A DNA stretch of 64,000 nucleotides. It comes from Reticulitermes lucifugus (lineage: Eukaryota; Arthropoda; Insecta; Blattodea; Rhinotermitidae). The notes beneath the pieces were generated by a model that did no database searches, had not been told where the DNA came from, and saw only the letters and a list, made by a program, of their open reading frames with translations. This document shows positions 12,560 through 26,345 of the stretch, in pieces. Within the stretch, counting starts at the first letter, position 1. The number at the start of each line of letters is the position of its first letter. A program made the translations under genes and the position numbers. The stretch is taken from positions 66,647 through 130,646 of the forward strand of contig JAKCWW010000231.1 in assembly GCA_026260175.1 (NCBI GenBank), read 5' to 3'.

Positions 12560-15500
12560 ATTTATATTAACTTCAGTAAATAAAAGTTGTTAAATTTAAT
12601 AAAGTGACAAATTCAATTAAAAATACGGCTGTGTTAGCTCATAAGGGCGTCGAAACTCTACTTTTCGCCGCCGAACGTGAAACAGTCCTGAGCAACACCC
12701 AGCCTCGTAACATGTATGAATAGCAGCCATCTTCCCCCCCAAAGGTAAATTAGCCCGAGCTTGAAGCGAGACTTGCCTGAAATTTCAACATCACTTTGCT
12801 GTACGCATGTAATTTTAGCTGCTAATTTTAATTAAACCAATTATATTTGATACTTTCTTTACAGAAATACATGTCTCCATGAACTGTACGATCAGTAGAA
12901 ATCACTCGTCTACCAACAACTGCACTATTACAATAAATTGACGTGTGATTTCTATTACCATAATGCACGGTGAACAAAAAGTAAAGTTGTACGATCAGTA
13001 TTGTTTATTGGTTAATTTCTTGAGTAGAATTTATGAACATGTTGTACGCTCTGTATTATACGTATTTATTACTTCAGTAGAAACAGGCATTTAATGGTTT
13101 TCCGGGTTCATTCTGAGTTTAGAAGAGAGGAGGATTCATTGAAGTCTTGAGTTTAAGACAAATTGCTACAGAATGAAACTAATTCCATTAAAGCCCTGAA
13201 ATAACGCGCTATATTCAAATACTCTTCACAGAGAAGAGAGCGCTTGCAACACCGAAGAAGAGCTGGAGGAGTATAATGTTAAATTAATCTAAACGGATTA
13301 TTGTGTAGTAATGAGGATTTGTTTGATTTATCTTACTACAAGGTACTTTGCCCGAAAGTGATTCTGATTTCCCTGGCTTTAAAACTGAGAATTTTCATCC
13401 AAGATGTATCTCTCGATGGAATTAAGATTAAATATTAAAAGAAAACAAACTTTCTAAATGACTATGTTTCTTCTGATTGCAAATTTGGACGTAAAAATTA
13501 TTAGTTTTATACTGTGTGTATTTAACACTAATCAAAAATGAACATTTTGTCACATATGTATTCTTATATTAAAGTTTCTATAATTTTTAACCGCAATTTG
13601 AGACCGTAGTAGTTTATTATTGAATAAATATTTATTTTCATTCACATAAATTCACCGCCTACAATTTGAATAAGCAATGTGTTATTCTATAATTATTTAC
13701 TTTATTGGTTTTATCCATCGCTCTTCTTTAAATTAAAGTAATACTTTTCGGAGAGAAGATTGGTCTCCGCCCTCAGATTTAAATTAAGTTAAATACCTAC
13801 TAGGTTTTCCATAAGTAATGATTTCAAATGTAATATATCATCGCCAGATTCCTGTATAATTGTTATGTTTGTCCATACGTACTTCATACATATTAAATAG
13901 AGAGGCTGAGTAGAAACTGAACCATTTTTTATCAACATATACAGTTATAATTAGCGTATTTTTTTTTGTACTCGAATTAAAATTTGTTGTGATATTAGTC
14001 AACAAAATCGTCACAGGATGGTGGGAACGAAGCAACAGTTACTTAAAAATCAGTTCTTGATTTCCGTGGGTTGAGCCCAAGTCCCGAAATAAGTTTCTGT
14101 CACTCATTTGGCCAAAAAATGTAAAGTAAAGTATATTTTACTCGAATTTTAATATTTAAATCTTGAATATTTTGAAAGCCGTTATGAAAGTTTCGATTTA
14201 ATTTCATTTACTCTTTTCTTTAAAGTAACAATCTTTAGAACGGGCGCATTTTAATACAGGTGCAAAACAAGTAACCTGCACGATTTTGTAAACGGCATGA
14301 AAGTGGTTGGCATTCACATTTCTCGCAGTCTTTTTAAAAATAATGGCCTAATTTAACAACAAACTATTTCTAGGTAAGTAAGTTTCAGGAAAGGCTTCTG
14401 TGTAGAAGATATTTCTACTGTTCCTAAGGGCAGTTTTAACATCTGGTATCAATTCGGCATTCAGCGCATATTTACTACTGGCATTTTTACCCCGCCAGCT
14501 TTGTTATCTCTCACCTGACTCTATCTACACGCTTGATAATCAGGGTTTTAATTAAAACCAAATACGCCCTTTCCCAAGCTCCATCCCACAGCCTCTTCAG
14601 TTTTTTCTCGTGTCGTATTTTATACTATGGCCTCCCGTAGCTCATTCTTTCGATGGTAAATGTGCTTAGCAATAAATTTCAGAAGGATGGGAATTTTTCT
14701 TTTGTTTTGTTGTCACTCTGAGTACTTTTTCTTAATTAATATTGCAGGTGCAATTATTGCACTGGAGAATATATTTTCAATATTCTGAAAGGACTTATGC
14801 AAATTTGAAGATGGTTTGATTGAAACTTTATTCTTTTAATTTATATCAGCAATATGTAGAACAAAACGTGCTTTTGCATTCGAACTTTAATAAAGGCTTA
14901 ATTCCAGTCCTTGTGTAAGGAAAAATAGAGGCCCTGCGATCAAGTTCGTTCATATTTCAGTTTGACAGCGATAATTGGTTAAATTTCGGAGAAAGATGTA
15001 TGAAATGCGGCACGAATATAAAGTAGAAATATTCCTATATATTATGTAAGGAAACTTGTAGTTTGTAGTTTATAGACAAGAAATTGCAAATACGTCTACA
15101 ATGTAAATTATAAGGGGAGTTTCAGGTCAATGTTTACTTAGGACAGAAAATGGAGTCAGCACCTTTACCTAAAAGGTCAGTAAACTTTTCAATTGGGTTT
15201 ATTATCACCGCAGCGAGAACTTAGAATCTCGCAATTCAAGAGAAAGCATTGCAGTACACAATACAATAACGACTGCGGAGCCAGTTCTATTACAAATAAT
15301 GAAAAACTGTTATTCAAAAATTGACATACATATGTTTTATTTATGTGCGTGAATGTCAGGATGTGTGGTTCCATACTTCATTTTGGTGAATACGAAATTA
15401 TAGAAATAAAAAGACAAAAACTTGTAATAATTTTGATGTAGGTTCTTTTATTTTTAAAGCCAATATGTTCATGGAAGTGACATATGTGACCTATTTCCTC

Positions 15501-15845
15501 ATATTAAATCACCAGCACAATTTTTTTTTCGCAATATGTAGCCATAGTTATTGACTGACATTCGTAATAATCGGATAGTACGATTCCTGTGCTTAATTTG
15601 TGACAGGCGTGAGGATATCGTGGGTTTAATATTCAGCCCTTATAAAAGCAGATATTTGTTTAGAATGAGCAATTTCATATTCATTCGCATGAACAGAGTC
15701 GAGGGAATTAAATTCCGCCGTGTTACCTGTGGTGTGGGCGCTAATTCTGAGGTTCATTAGCTGTTCTCTTAGGAAGGTGGATGGTAACTGTGTTGTGATA
15801 GTCCGTCGCTTCAGAATATTATTGTAATTTATTCATTTACAAAGC
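12560..15845. other. Long AT-rich stretch, nothing recognised
   Basis: More than 3 kb without a recognisable repeat, hairpin or coding frame. The small minus-strand frames at 13838-14035 and 15189-15374 look like chance. Confidence 0.55.
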
Positions 15846-15846
15846 A

Positions 15847-15848
<2 letters not shown>

Positions 15849-15877
<29 letters not shown>
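15849..15877. repeat. (TAA)n microsatellite
   Basis: About nine uninterrupted TAA units. Confidence 0.95.
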
Positions 15878-15879
15878 GA

Positions 15880-17875
15880 CTGCTAGTTACGCTGCACAAT
15901 GTGAAGGAGAGAGTATCAGTCTCTGATAATATAGCAGAAAAATGGAGAACCACTGATTTAATAAACTATATTTAAATTTCCTTGTGATAATTAGTTTAGG
16001 GTCTGCTGTGTTAACTGGGAACAAAACTTTGGAAAAAAAATGCTGCTTCCATATTCAGATAAGAATCTTATGCAGTAAAAAGTGAGGTAAAAGCTTTCTC
16101 CGAAACGACGGTTCCCATCTTCCAAACTACACGACGTCACAGTTCAGATATTCCGTGTAACGTCGTTTTTCGCTTTCTTTAATTTTTCAATCCCCATCTG
16201 GAATATTGTAAAGCCCCCCTGTAGAACGTATGAACTTTTCATATCTCCTAAGAAAACGAGACTTTATTCGTGGGTTTATGAAACTTTACTTCCTTCCTTC
16301 CTTCCTCCTTTCTCTAGACACAAATTTTACTGTAATTATGAAAATCAAATTTATGAACAAATGCTTGTTTTTAGATGCCTGTTACACACAGAATTTCTGG
16401 ACATAGCGTAGGCCTATATGTCGAGGTACGCAATTGAGCACATGAATAAGACTTCATTGTGTGAAACTTAATAAAGCACAAAGGCAAATTAAATTTGTCA
16501 CCTTATATATAAAGACGTGGTCTTTTATTTGTCTCACACTTTGCACGGTCGTCATGTTAATATTTTTACTGACAAAGGGCTCTTAAGCTATTAGCTGAGA
16601 CGCCATTAACACACTGCTGATAATGTATTACGAGTATATAGTTCGTTACTGAAACGGCTCATATATTTTTAATCCTATACAGAAATAAGGAAAGAAAATT
16701 AAGTAATTTACATTTTTGTATATTTTTCATAACTGCTGTGTTATTTATAGTCTTTTTAATGCATAAGAAATCATGACAAGTAAAACTTAAAAAAAATAAT
16801 TGTTTAAAAATGCATTATAAAATTTTATTCGGCAGTTCATATATGTTTACACTAAACGTTTAATTTCGTTCATATATTGCGCAGTTTTTACGTTTACTTA
16901 CAATAGTCCATACATCTGCTGAAGGTGTTTTTTTTCAAGATTTAACTTCCGCACTAATTACTCTTATTTGCATAAACCAGATGGGATTCTTTCTACCTAG
17001 TGGTCTCACATAACTCGCCCCCTCTCCGGCTTCCTCCACCCTCATCTGGAATGTTTCAGGCCAGCCGGCCAGAATGTTATAGATATTGAACAAAAGCCAA
17101 TCTTTGTGCTGCGGGGTAACCTTCCTATAAATAATGACCATGTATTCCGCTTACAAAGAAAACAAATTGATGGCTGCGGTTTTAAAGCCCATTCCATTAA
17201 CAGAGACACTGATGTTAGATTCGCCACTGATGGAACAGACCCTCCACGTGGGCTGTGCGTTAGCTTCTCTCTTTCTATGTTCTGTGCTTGCGTTGCCCCT
17301 GGTTACGCGTCAATCCGCTAGCCTCGGCATGGCTCTCGAGCCCTGCGCAGGACAGTCCCATACAAAAATATGATAACAGATGAGTGTGGTCTTACAATTC
17401 TAGAACTACACTATGAAGGTGCATTCTGATTGGTTGTAATTGTGTGGTTCATATTTTGACCGCGAAAGTATCTCAGATTATAGCATCGATGTTTGTATTA
17501 TAAGTGAATCACAAAATAGAAGGGATTTGGAGGGCGCCGTTTGTGTAATAATTGATGTATTATCCCGTCATTTGTCTGGAAGGAATAAGGTTTTGGTTTC
17601 AATCAAGACAGCGATATCAGTACGAAGGCTCGAAACAGGCACCTCTTGCATGCAGGTCAGAGCCATTACAGCCTGAGCTAATTTTCTCTGTGTGTGCTAC
17701 AAGATCATATATATTTACATGCGCTTTCTTTGCTATGTTGTAGTTCTTATTGGCATAGCGCTTCCTAAATTGTAGAAATAATTCGAATGTTGGACACCAA
17801 ACAGCACGGTCAAAATTAAGAAGCTTTATATTTCGTTAAGTGTCACACAGAAAGACGTTTAGAATAGTTTTGTCT
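15880..17875. other. No recognisable gene; GC-richer patch at 17.0-17.4 kb
   Basis: A short CTTC repeat lies at 16285-16305. The patch 16990-17370 is GC-richer than its surroundings and has overlapping frames on both strands (for example 16935-17141 minus and 17134-17373 plus). None shows a domain or a convincing splice context. It could be an unlisted repeat or a regulatory or exonic region; I cannot tell which. Confidence 0.4.
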
Positions 17876-17880
17876 ACTAA

Positions 17881-18122
17881 AAGGTAAAGGTAAACGTATA
17901 CCGGTCCCTGTGCACGCCACAATGTCATATGGGAGTAGATTTATGCTTGTGCTTATTCTTAGACTGGGCGCTAGTTGGAGGTGAGTGGCCAATTTTACAC
18001 CCCGGCCGCTTTAACCCCGGGAAAATCCGATACCATTTAATAGTAGGCTGGGTAGGCTCCAAAGCCAGTCTGTAAGATGTAGAGAAAAGAAAATTACTTG
18101 TCCCCGCAAGGATTTTTACTGC
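17881..18122 (-). repeat. Family-1 SINE, head-truncated
   Basis: The body and tail align with the SINE at 12283-12552 in the same orientation: blocks GGCGCTAGTTGGAGGTGAGTG, TTTAACCCCGGGAAAATCCG and ATTACTTGTCCCCGC. The tRNA head after 18122 is missing. The tail end on the plus strand reads AAGGTAAAGGTAAACG, a short GGTAAA-type simple tail as expected for a SINE 3' end. Confidence 0.65.
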
Positions 18123-19306
18123 GGATAATTTTGTGTCTTCGGTACATTTATGTACTTTTATATATCTATGCTCTGTGTAATCAGTACTTTTATAGGGATT
18201 GGCTAACGTTATATGTGAGCTACGCGTAAATTTTAGACCGCACGAACTACAAAAAAATCTCCTCTCGGTTTTCAAATCAGAGCAGAAGAAACATTTCAGT
18301 ACGATATTTAAAAAGAGGATGTAATGTTAAGAGGATTGTTTTACCTACGAAGAACTACATATGTTGAGCTGATTGTGAGCGTACCATAACCTTGTTTTTA
18401 GCGATATAAAACAGCATGCGTCTTAAAAAGCGCGGTCACTGTGATCGATACTTTAAAAATTATAGGTATAGAAATACGGATGTATGCAGCCCTTCTGTAC
18501 CTGTACCTATTAGAGTGACTGAAATGTGTCGGGTGCAGGCATTTCACATCTAGTACGCCGGACTGAAATAGCATATTTCCATTACTTTTCCTGCTCTGTA
18601 TTTGTGATGAAGTTCTGATTCCTTCACACACTGCGTAACCCCCTCTGATAAATAAGATGTAAGAAGATGTATTTTCATCGGAAAACCTGAAATACGTTAC
18701 ATTTCATAGATCTAAACTCTGGGAGTTACTTCGAACCTTAAGCAAATCAGGAAATACAGGCATAACGTGCAAACCTGAAGCCTTCACCACACTTATTTAA
18801 TTATGTTGAAAACCGTCAGAAGGGGGGAAAAGACTACAGGATATAAAATACTTTATTTTCCTATACAACTTTTGTCGCCGTTTTCGCTTTCATACTTATT
18901 TAGTTACATAGCGCAAGAAAAACTCGGGATGCAAGCGGCAATACATGTAAATTATTCGTTACTTTGTCCAATTCTAAAGAAAGTCTGTCGACGAATAGCA
19001 TTCTTCCCACTGCTAAATTTCAGGAAATTTCTTTCAGTGGCTCCAGAGTTGTTTGATGCGTACAAATGGATGACCAGGGAGATTGTAATTGGCCTTTGGT
19101 ATGGATCCGAACACAATTGAAAGACATTCGACATGTTTTGGTATAAATTTCATGCACTATGCATATTTTAGACCAGTATTTTGTGTGAACAGAACGCGAA
19201 GACACTGTAAAATCGAGCAGGCTGGTCTAGTGTTACGTGACCATTCGTCCCGGATTTTTGGGGGCAGTCCCATAAATAAGACATGTCTCGGACTAATTGT
19301 GTCCCC

Positions 19307-19423
19307 TGTATGTATGCATGTATGTATGTATGTATGTATGTATGTATGTATGTACGTGTTTATGTATGTATGCATATGTGTATATATGTGTATGTGCGTA
19401 ATGTATATGTATGTATGTTTATA
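19307..19423. repeat. (TATG)n microsatellite, imperfect
   Basis: TATG units run from about 19307, with interruptions (TACGTG, TGCATATG, GTGCGTAA) after 19353. Open frames of the type YIHTYIHT across it are artefacts. Confidence 0.95.
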
Positions 19424-19899
19424 TAACCTACAGCGTGTTATATTAGGCTTTGGGAATGACCTTCTTCAACTCTCAGACACAGATGATTGCGAAGGAGATA
19501 AAAATATTGGTGAAAGTATTCTAAATTTTCTACGACACTTTTCATAGGATTTCTTCTTTTGTAGGTTTCCACAATGAAAATTCTCTGTATTATACTGTAC
19601 TGCCTACTCGCGAACAAAATAAATGCACATTACATTGTGCTTTACACGTTTGTTACAGATAACAAATTAAACTGAACTCTGTGGCTAGTATGACGCAATG
19701 TACCGTACACATGCCGACACGTGTGGCAGTGTGTGTCATGCAGCTGCCGCTAAACTTGCCGCGCACTGTGGGCAATTTCAAGACAAGTCTTTCAAACAGC
19801 ATTGAACCCCTTGAAAGGCACTTTCCAAATACTTTTCAATTCATCATTCATCAACCATCCTAACGACGACGATATAGTCTCGGTTACTATCAGCGTGGC

Positions 19900-20055
19900 A
19901 AAATGACCCACGGGAAAGTGAGGGAACAAAGGAAATAAAGAGAATAAGTATAGAAAACAAATGGAAAGAAGCAAAAATCCGGAGGAAGGAAGTTACAGAA
20001 GAAGAATAAGCGAATGAAAGAGAGAAAAAAAGAAAATTAAAAAAGGAAGGCTCGA
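19900..20055. repeat. Purine-biased tract
   Basis: About 150 bases are mostly A+G on the plus strand, in the opposite sense to the pyrimidine tract at 3.2 kb. Confidence 0.45.
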
Positions 20056-21945
20056 GGGTAACACTGTTGTCTCTCAATCCGGAAATATTAATTAATATAT
20101 GATGTTAAAGCAGGACGTACGTGTCTTCTTATGCCAATAGCTGTTAAGAGAAATTTTTATCTTACAGGAATGAGTTTTACATAATATTAGTACTTTTCTA
20201 GAGAGAGGTTCCGAGCGATTTTATTCTTCTTATAAAAACCCCTAGAAGTGAAACATTTCTGCTTTACCAAAAGTAAAACTGAATATTTGAATACACAATA
20301 GGTCTATATTAGATATGCAAACCCATATTTAGTAAACAGTCACTGAAATATACTTTTCGGATCTGTAACGATTATTTGTTATTTCCGAAGTAGAGAGCGA
20401 AAGCCCCCCCCCCCGGCTTTGCTTTTCGAAACATTTCATGCTCTGCAATCACTTTGAAGCCTCATAAAATACGGTATGTGACTGTTTTATCGCGGTACAT
20501 TTGTTTAATATTTTATTCTTTAATCTGCGGCTTTATTGTCCTTTTATATATCCTGTAGTGTGCAGCGTATAAATCCAGCCCAGTTATAAGTAGCCCTATA
20601 TCTCACACGTAAATTGGAACGTTGGGTTCCTTATTACGGAGTAGCCCACAGGCGGCAAAGTTTAGAACCAGACAACAGGAAACAGAAAGGAGTCAAAACA
20701 CTATTAGCAAGTAGCCCTTCAAATCAAAGAAGAGTATGAAATTACGCGTAAACCAAATAATGTTCTCAGAGCACCTATGTACATTTCTACCCCATTAATC
20801 TTAATATACATCGTGAAAACAACGTGCGCTTGATGTGCTCATAATGGAATCTAAACTAGTTATATCTTCTCACGACTCCAATTCGCTTACATGTATTATG
20901 GCAAAATTTGGTCTATAAAACTTACGTCCGTTTTGGGAGTTGCGTTTGAGCCTTTGTAAAATACGTACATATTTCGTTCAGCTGCTGCTTTAAAACTTTA
21001 TAGCGTATTAGTAACTGTGTCTACCGCTTGCTTTGACACAAAGAATATATCCTCTTTGCTCAGAGACTTCATATGAGTTTCATGTGATAATTTCATTAAA
21101 CAACAATTATTTTTGCACACAGCATCAACAGTTTTGTCTTTGCAAAGGAGACAAAGTGTGTATTTCATAAGCAATTAGAACTAAGGCCTTTTATGTGATT
21201 TCGTTGAAACTCGTGCTTTGAAGGGTCAAAAGCAATAATATTGCTTTCAAATATTCAAACATATTTAACAGTTTGAGGGCAGGTGTTTGTTTTTTGAGGT
21301 TTAATCATTAGACAAAGTTGCATTGTTGTGTTACAGAAAAATTGTTTTAGGTTAATTGCTAAAATTGAACTTATATTAACGGGAGTTTATTTTGATGGAG
21401 TTTTCGTTATGTGAATTGTATATGAAACACTATACGTCAAAGATAGAAGAATGGCAACATTCCGAAACTTGTGAATTCGTATCGAGTAAAGTTAGCATGT
21501 GCAGCTATTGGTGAAAATTATGTGCAGACACGAGATAATAAATTGTGTAATTATAACTTCAATTTGCTCATATCCCCAATACACACGCTGCGTAATTTCA
21601 TATAATATAGGACTGGTAGATTTTCCAAGATTTTTGTTTTACTTTGGTAAATGTTTTATTTGATAAAATGTTTTGCGAAATGTGTCTGTCATAAATTCCT
21701 TTTTCACGCGTTTGTAAATACAAACAGACCGCTGTGTTTCTCACGGACCCGTGTCTTTATTATGAGGTCTTGTTCCACAGCAACTGCAACAGACTAGCCT
21801 CTAATACAGAAGAAACGAAAGTTAAGATTGTGGAAATGAGACGGAGAGTATGGGAAGTGGGGAGGAAGGATGTTGAATGTTGGAAGGAAGTGGGGAGAAG
21901 AAGATGTAATTTTTCCTTCACTTACGGGAACTGAAACCTCGTTAA

Positions 21946-22340
21946 CTTAGTTGAAACTCGATTGTCTTGCCCCGACGGAGCGTCTATTCTTGTGACGACG
22001 AAGGTCGAAGAAGAGGTTGATTTCTAGCGTCTGACCAACGAAGCAGATAGGCGTAATGGCAACACTTTGAAGATTGAGGCTCCTCTTGGACTGATTTATT
22101 ACTGTGTCTAGGGTTACCAGCTGCACGGAGATGTGGACGCAAGACGCTTCCGTTGCTGGCAGTAGTAACACCTTTGTATTTACAGGTTTCCTTCGTCGCT
22201 TCTTCGTTTATTTTCAATCTATAGTCCATGGCTACCGCTGCTGCTGCTGCTGCTAGTACACATGAATTAATTTTATGCGTGTTATTTAAAAATGTTCCCA
22301 ATGCTAAGGTTATATACCGTCCGTGGTAGATAACTAAATT
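21946..22340. other. Unassigned stretch with GCT repeat
   Basis: The minus-strand frame 21984-22439 (151 aa) runs from the SINE at 22340-22500 through a GCT repeat (22235-22255, giving an alanine run) into unique sequence. The N-terminal third is SINE read-through and the alanines are microsatellite. The remaining 70 or so residues resemble nothing I know, so I do not call a gene. Confidence 0.4.
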
Positions 22341-22500
22341 CGTATGGAGAATTGGAGAAATGATAGTGACAAAGGGAAAAGGATATATTCGGGGAAAACC
22401 TCTCCCATGGCCACTTTGTCCACTACAAACGCCATACACAATTACCTGAGATTGAACCGGTTCTTTACGGCGAGAGGCGGGCGATTAAGGGCCTGAGGTT
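22340..22500 (-). repeat. Family-3 tRNA-derived SINE
   Basis: CCACTTTGTCCACTACAAACGCC with flanking GGGGAAAACCTCTCCCATGG and a head-side GGCGAGAGGCGGGCGATTAAGG matches the copies at 25570, 26920 and 37630. The read-through peptide CSGQSGHGR is the same as in copy 37630 (CGGQSGTGTE). Confidence 0.6.
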
Positions 22501-22509
22501 ATGATGATG

Positions 22510-25500
22510 ATGTTAATGTTGATATTATTAATATATTTACAGTCTACCTTGATTAGTATTTATTTGCTACTCATAGAAATTGAAACTACAATTTATTTCT
22601 AAACTCAGAAGAATGTTAACTTTCTTACAAACAATTTTTTTCTCGTAAATCATAAGTATAATTTTATTGTAACTTAATCTTTAGGCATTTACAGAGAATA
22701 TGCGAAGAGAAAGTATTCTGAGTGAATATTACCTAACATTTCCTGTAATTTATCGACTCTTATTTGCGTAATTGGCGTGATTTGATTTTTCACTGGCTAG
22801 AGTAACTCCACATTTATAAAGCAAATACTGCCTCTTCTTTTGCGTTATTTCACTTATTTTCCAATCTTTTGTTGACGACAGGTGAGTGCACATTTGTTTT
22901 TGTTCAAGCAAACGATTAATCTATCTTACATTCTAGACCTTAACAGATTAGGCTTCTTCCTTATCATGATACTTATGTTTTTTTTCAATTGCAATTTATT
23001 GTTATGAATGAAAATTTATGGCACAAAGTTTAGTCATGTGTGTTTATTTGTGGTTAGAAAGTAATAGTAACTAAAATTTGCCGCTTGTGGAGTATTATCA
23101 AAGCGGAAAGAGGACGAGTTAATATCTACAAAATAAGTCGCAGAATGATTACCAGTTTCAATTTCTGTATCCTCATCACAACCAAAATTACTAGTATTAA
23201 TATAGGCATCACCAATATTATTCTCACGAATTAAACTTTCAATCAGCTGCGGTTGCTACCATCAAATTTTCTCTTAACTTTAAGTTGGTATACGTAGTAG
23301 CATCGAGATCGGGTTTTCAGATACTTGCTTTATATATTCAGGTTAGTTCTTTTTTATATTTAAGTTTTGTTGTTACTGCTGATTCCTCTGCAATATTCGA
23401 AAATTTCTTGTCTTAAATATGTGCAGTAATTCCGTATTCTGACTCCGCTCTAAGAAAGCACATGTCTGCCTTCTCTATTCCTGTCACTTATCATTTTCCT
23501 AACCCCCAATATTTGGGTTAGTATAGGTGTATCAAATTGGGTATGCATCGTTCTTAAAGATTGGAAATTTCCCAGTAATGTGTTCTTGACAGGTCCAGAG
23601 AATTGTTTAAACTACTAAGCTTCATATTAACATAATTTTCTTTGTCATAGCCTGTACTAGAGTTAACAGGATGGAAATTCCTCAATTGTACAAGTACATT
23701 CATATCTTGTTTCTAATTAATTTCACATTTAATTCAGCGGTTCCTGTTTCTGACACATCAGCAGAACATACCTAAATAGCATAAAACAGATACAGAATGC
23801 TTTAAGCCATGGTGTAAGGGCCAGATGAAATACGTCAGTTCGCCGATACAACGTTACCATTTTCTGCTGACTTATTTTGTTGAACACGTTATATTAATGT
23901 TTTAGCTAAACGGTTAGACGAACGAAACTGAAAAATCTACTTACGTTGACAATATATTTTTTATTTGTTATGAAATGCGTGGAATTGATTTTATCTCTGA
24001 CATGGCATTGGGGTATGAATTTGGGGAAAATGCATTAAAATGAGCCGACATTTATAGTTGAACATCTGCAAATTTTAGCCGGCAATATTGAAACGACTTT
24101 GAAACACTTACTATTGGCGTATTATTTAACTATTTTTTATTTTCTCTCCACTTCTCATTCTGCTGCAAGGAAAAAATATCATTTGAAAAAGATTTAAGGA
24201 TGTTTCCGAATTATTGGATGAAAGCAGAATGTACATTTATACGGCTCTCATGGAAATATTACATTGACCGCACTAAAATATTACACAAGTGTTCGTTAGT
24301 ACGTTGTCATGCCTGGTTGTTTTCCTAGACCTAAGGAACTTAAAAGTTAATTATCCGTTTCGAGGAGCGCACACGACTCCTCGGCGCCCTTGTCACTGCT
24401 GGTTAGCAATTTCGCGGCGTGTCTTCCTTACTTACTTTATTATGGGCAGGTCATTTCGATGCCTTCAATAACAACCTCACTGCAGGAACTGATAGAACAC
24501 TTGTTATTCATCATGCAGCATTCTAATACATTACAGACGTAGCAATTTCAGAATATAAGAGCGTAGATTTTAGCTGGAACTTGTCTTCCAGTCTGGCTGA
24601 TATTTCTCACGTAGGCCAATTTCCCGCAAATTCAATAGCCGTAACTTTCGAATCTAAGCAGCATTTTGAGTTTATGTGGGTTATTGTAATGTATCTCAAA
24701 CTTTTGTTTCTGAGGACCTATATGTACGGTTAGATAAACTGCAGGGCACTACCCAGTGCCTCTGCTTGCACATATAGTATTGAAGCCAAATGTGTAACAG
24801 ATATAATGTAGCCCTATATCAAGAAAAAATAGTGGTAGGTTATAGAATAAATTTACTTCAGGTATGTTCAAGTTTTAAGGAAAACTTAATGCCTTCTTGA
24901 TTATTACAAGTTTAAAATATTATGACATTTTCTCTAATATTTTGCGGATCGTTAACAAATTGTCACGGAACGGAAGCAGTTAGCATTGCACAGTTCATGC
25001 ACACTAGTCTAACATATCCTGGGGTCTTTATGCGTAGCTAATATTATTAAGTTGTATTTTGTAGAAAAATGTATGTATATATGTGAAATATATCGCAGTG
25101 ACAGGGGTTGCGTCCAAGGGGTAGGGGCTTTTATTATCACGGTAACGGATATTCGAGCTCCGTGAAGGCGCACTTTACTTATCCACCTGGTATCTAATAA
25201 CGGCATATGGAAGGTTTTGCTTCACGTAGCCAATTGTAGGCGTTAGAATTATTCATGTATTCGCATCCCTGAATAATTTGACATAAAAATTTTATATGAA
25301 GTGAGTTCGATAAAGCGACAACTACTGTTGCATATTCGGAACATGCCTGTTCTAAGTGTCTGCCGTTCTACCGATTGCTATGAGATACTTTTGTGTTTTT
25401 TCTTCTCATTTCACAACATTCCCTTCAGGTGTTTGTTTTTTTAAGTGTATTATTTAAAGAAGTTGTTAATTGCTAACATTATACAGCGCCTGTGATAGAT

Positions 25501-25565
25501 GAATGATTGTGGGTGAGGAATATTGCTGGAATGTTATCAACAGAGAAAGGAAAAGTACTCGGAGA
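22510..25565. other. Long AT-rich stretch, nothing recognised
   Basis: About 3 kb with no long frame. A 7-bp-arm hairpin lies at 24361-24383 (CGAGGAG/CTCCTCG), and the strong GTGAGT donor-like site at 22881 has no open exon before it. Confidence 0.5.
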
Positions 25566-25569
25566 GAAA

Positions 25570-25700
25570 TCTGCCCAGCGCTTCTTTGCCCACCACATAT
25601 CCAACATGGACTCGCCTGGGATTGCAGCCGGGTGTCTGTGGTGAGATGCCGGCGCCTGAGCTATGGCGCTGTTCTCTTTATCGCTGCTGGAATTGTACCC
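25570..25700 (-). repeat. Family-3 SINE fragment
   Basis: TTTGCCCACCACATATCC, then CTGGGATTGCAGCCGGG and GTGAGATGCCGGCGCCTGAG correspond to the head half of the SINE at 37630-37812 in the same orientation. Confidence 0.6.
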
Positions 25701-25831
25701 TTAAGAAGTAGATTGCTAAGTAAATAACATGTGTTCCAATAAAGACGAGTGACTTTGCTAAATTGATTATTCGGCTGTTTAGCTGCTTCTTATATTAAAC
25801 AAAGAATATTTCATAATTCAAATGCTCTACT

Positions 25832-26345
25832 CTCATCCCTCGCTTTTCGCTGTGGGAATACATTCCATGACGCCGAAAAGCGCAAATCCACGAATAACTG
25901 CCCCCCCAAAGGAACGTTTTATTGTTTTTTTGTGTTTTTATAATAATAATATATTTTAATGTTCTTTCTAATGTTTAAACCCGTTTTAGTCGTTTAACCA
26001 CAAAATAATAAATTAAAGACGAAAAGCATTTTAACTTACAATTTACGCAATTTTAGTGTTATTTTGCGAATGGTTAAATTTCACTTGTCGCAGTTACTGT
26101 ACTTTGCAGAAATATTGTGATGAAAGTTGCTTCTTTTTCTCCTTCAACTCCGTCAGCATCGTTCGGTATGACTCGAAGACCTGTTCGAGCTGTCAAAAAA
26201 TTTTGATGCTCCTCTTCTTCCCGAAGTTTCTAGTACCTTCTAGAATGTTTTGGAAATATCAGGGACTTTTTTATTTTTATTCTTGGAAAGACGTCACGAA
26301 TTTTCGAAAGCACGAAGTACGAACCAGCGAAAAGCGAAGGATGAG
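25832..26345. mobile_element. MITE-like element, possibly pogo/Tigger-related
   Basis: Terminal inverted repeats: CTCATCCCTCGCTTTTCGCTG at 25832-25852 and its near-exact reverse complement at 26325-26345 (one mismatch). The left inner region (ACGCCGAAAAGCGCAAATCC, ACGAATAAC) recalls the CGCTTTTCGCGGATTC-type ends I associate with Tigger/pogo elements. No transposase frame is inside; the 115-aa frame at 26056-26403 has no DDE motif. The family assignment is inference; the inverted termini are directly visible. Confidence 0.6.

Larger units (their letters stand above)
18130..21945. other. No recognisable gene; microsatellite and purine-rich tract
   Basis: Contains the TATG repeat at 19307-19423, the purine-rich tract at 19900-20055 and an 11-base C run at 20404-20414. 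The frames at 18803-19120 and 19089-19547 have no domain, and the second is built largely on the TATG repeat. Confidence 0.55.

Noticed and set aside
19089-19547. 152-aa frame
   Set aside because: A large part is translation of the TATG microsatellite; no domain on either side.
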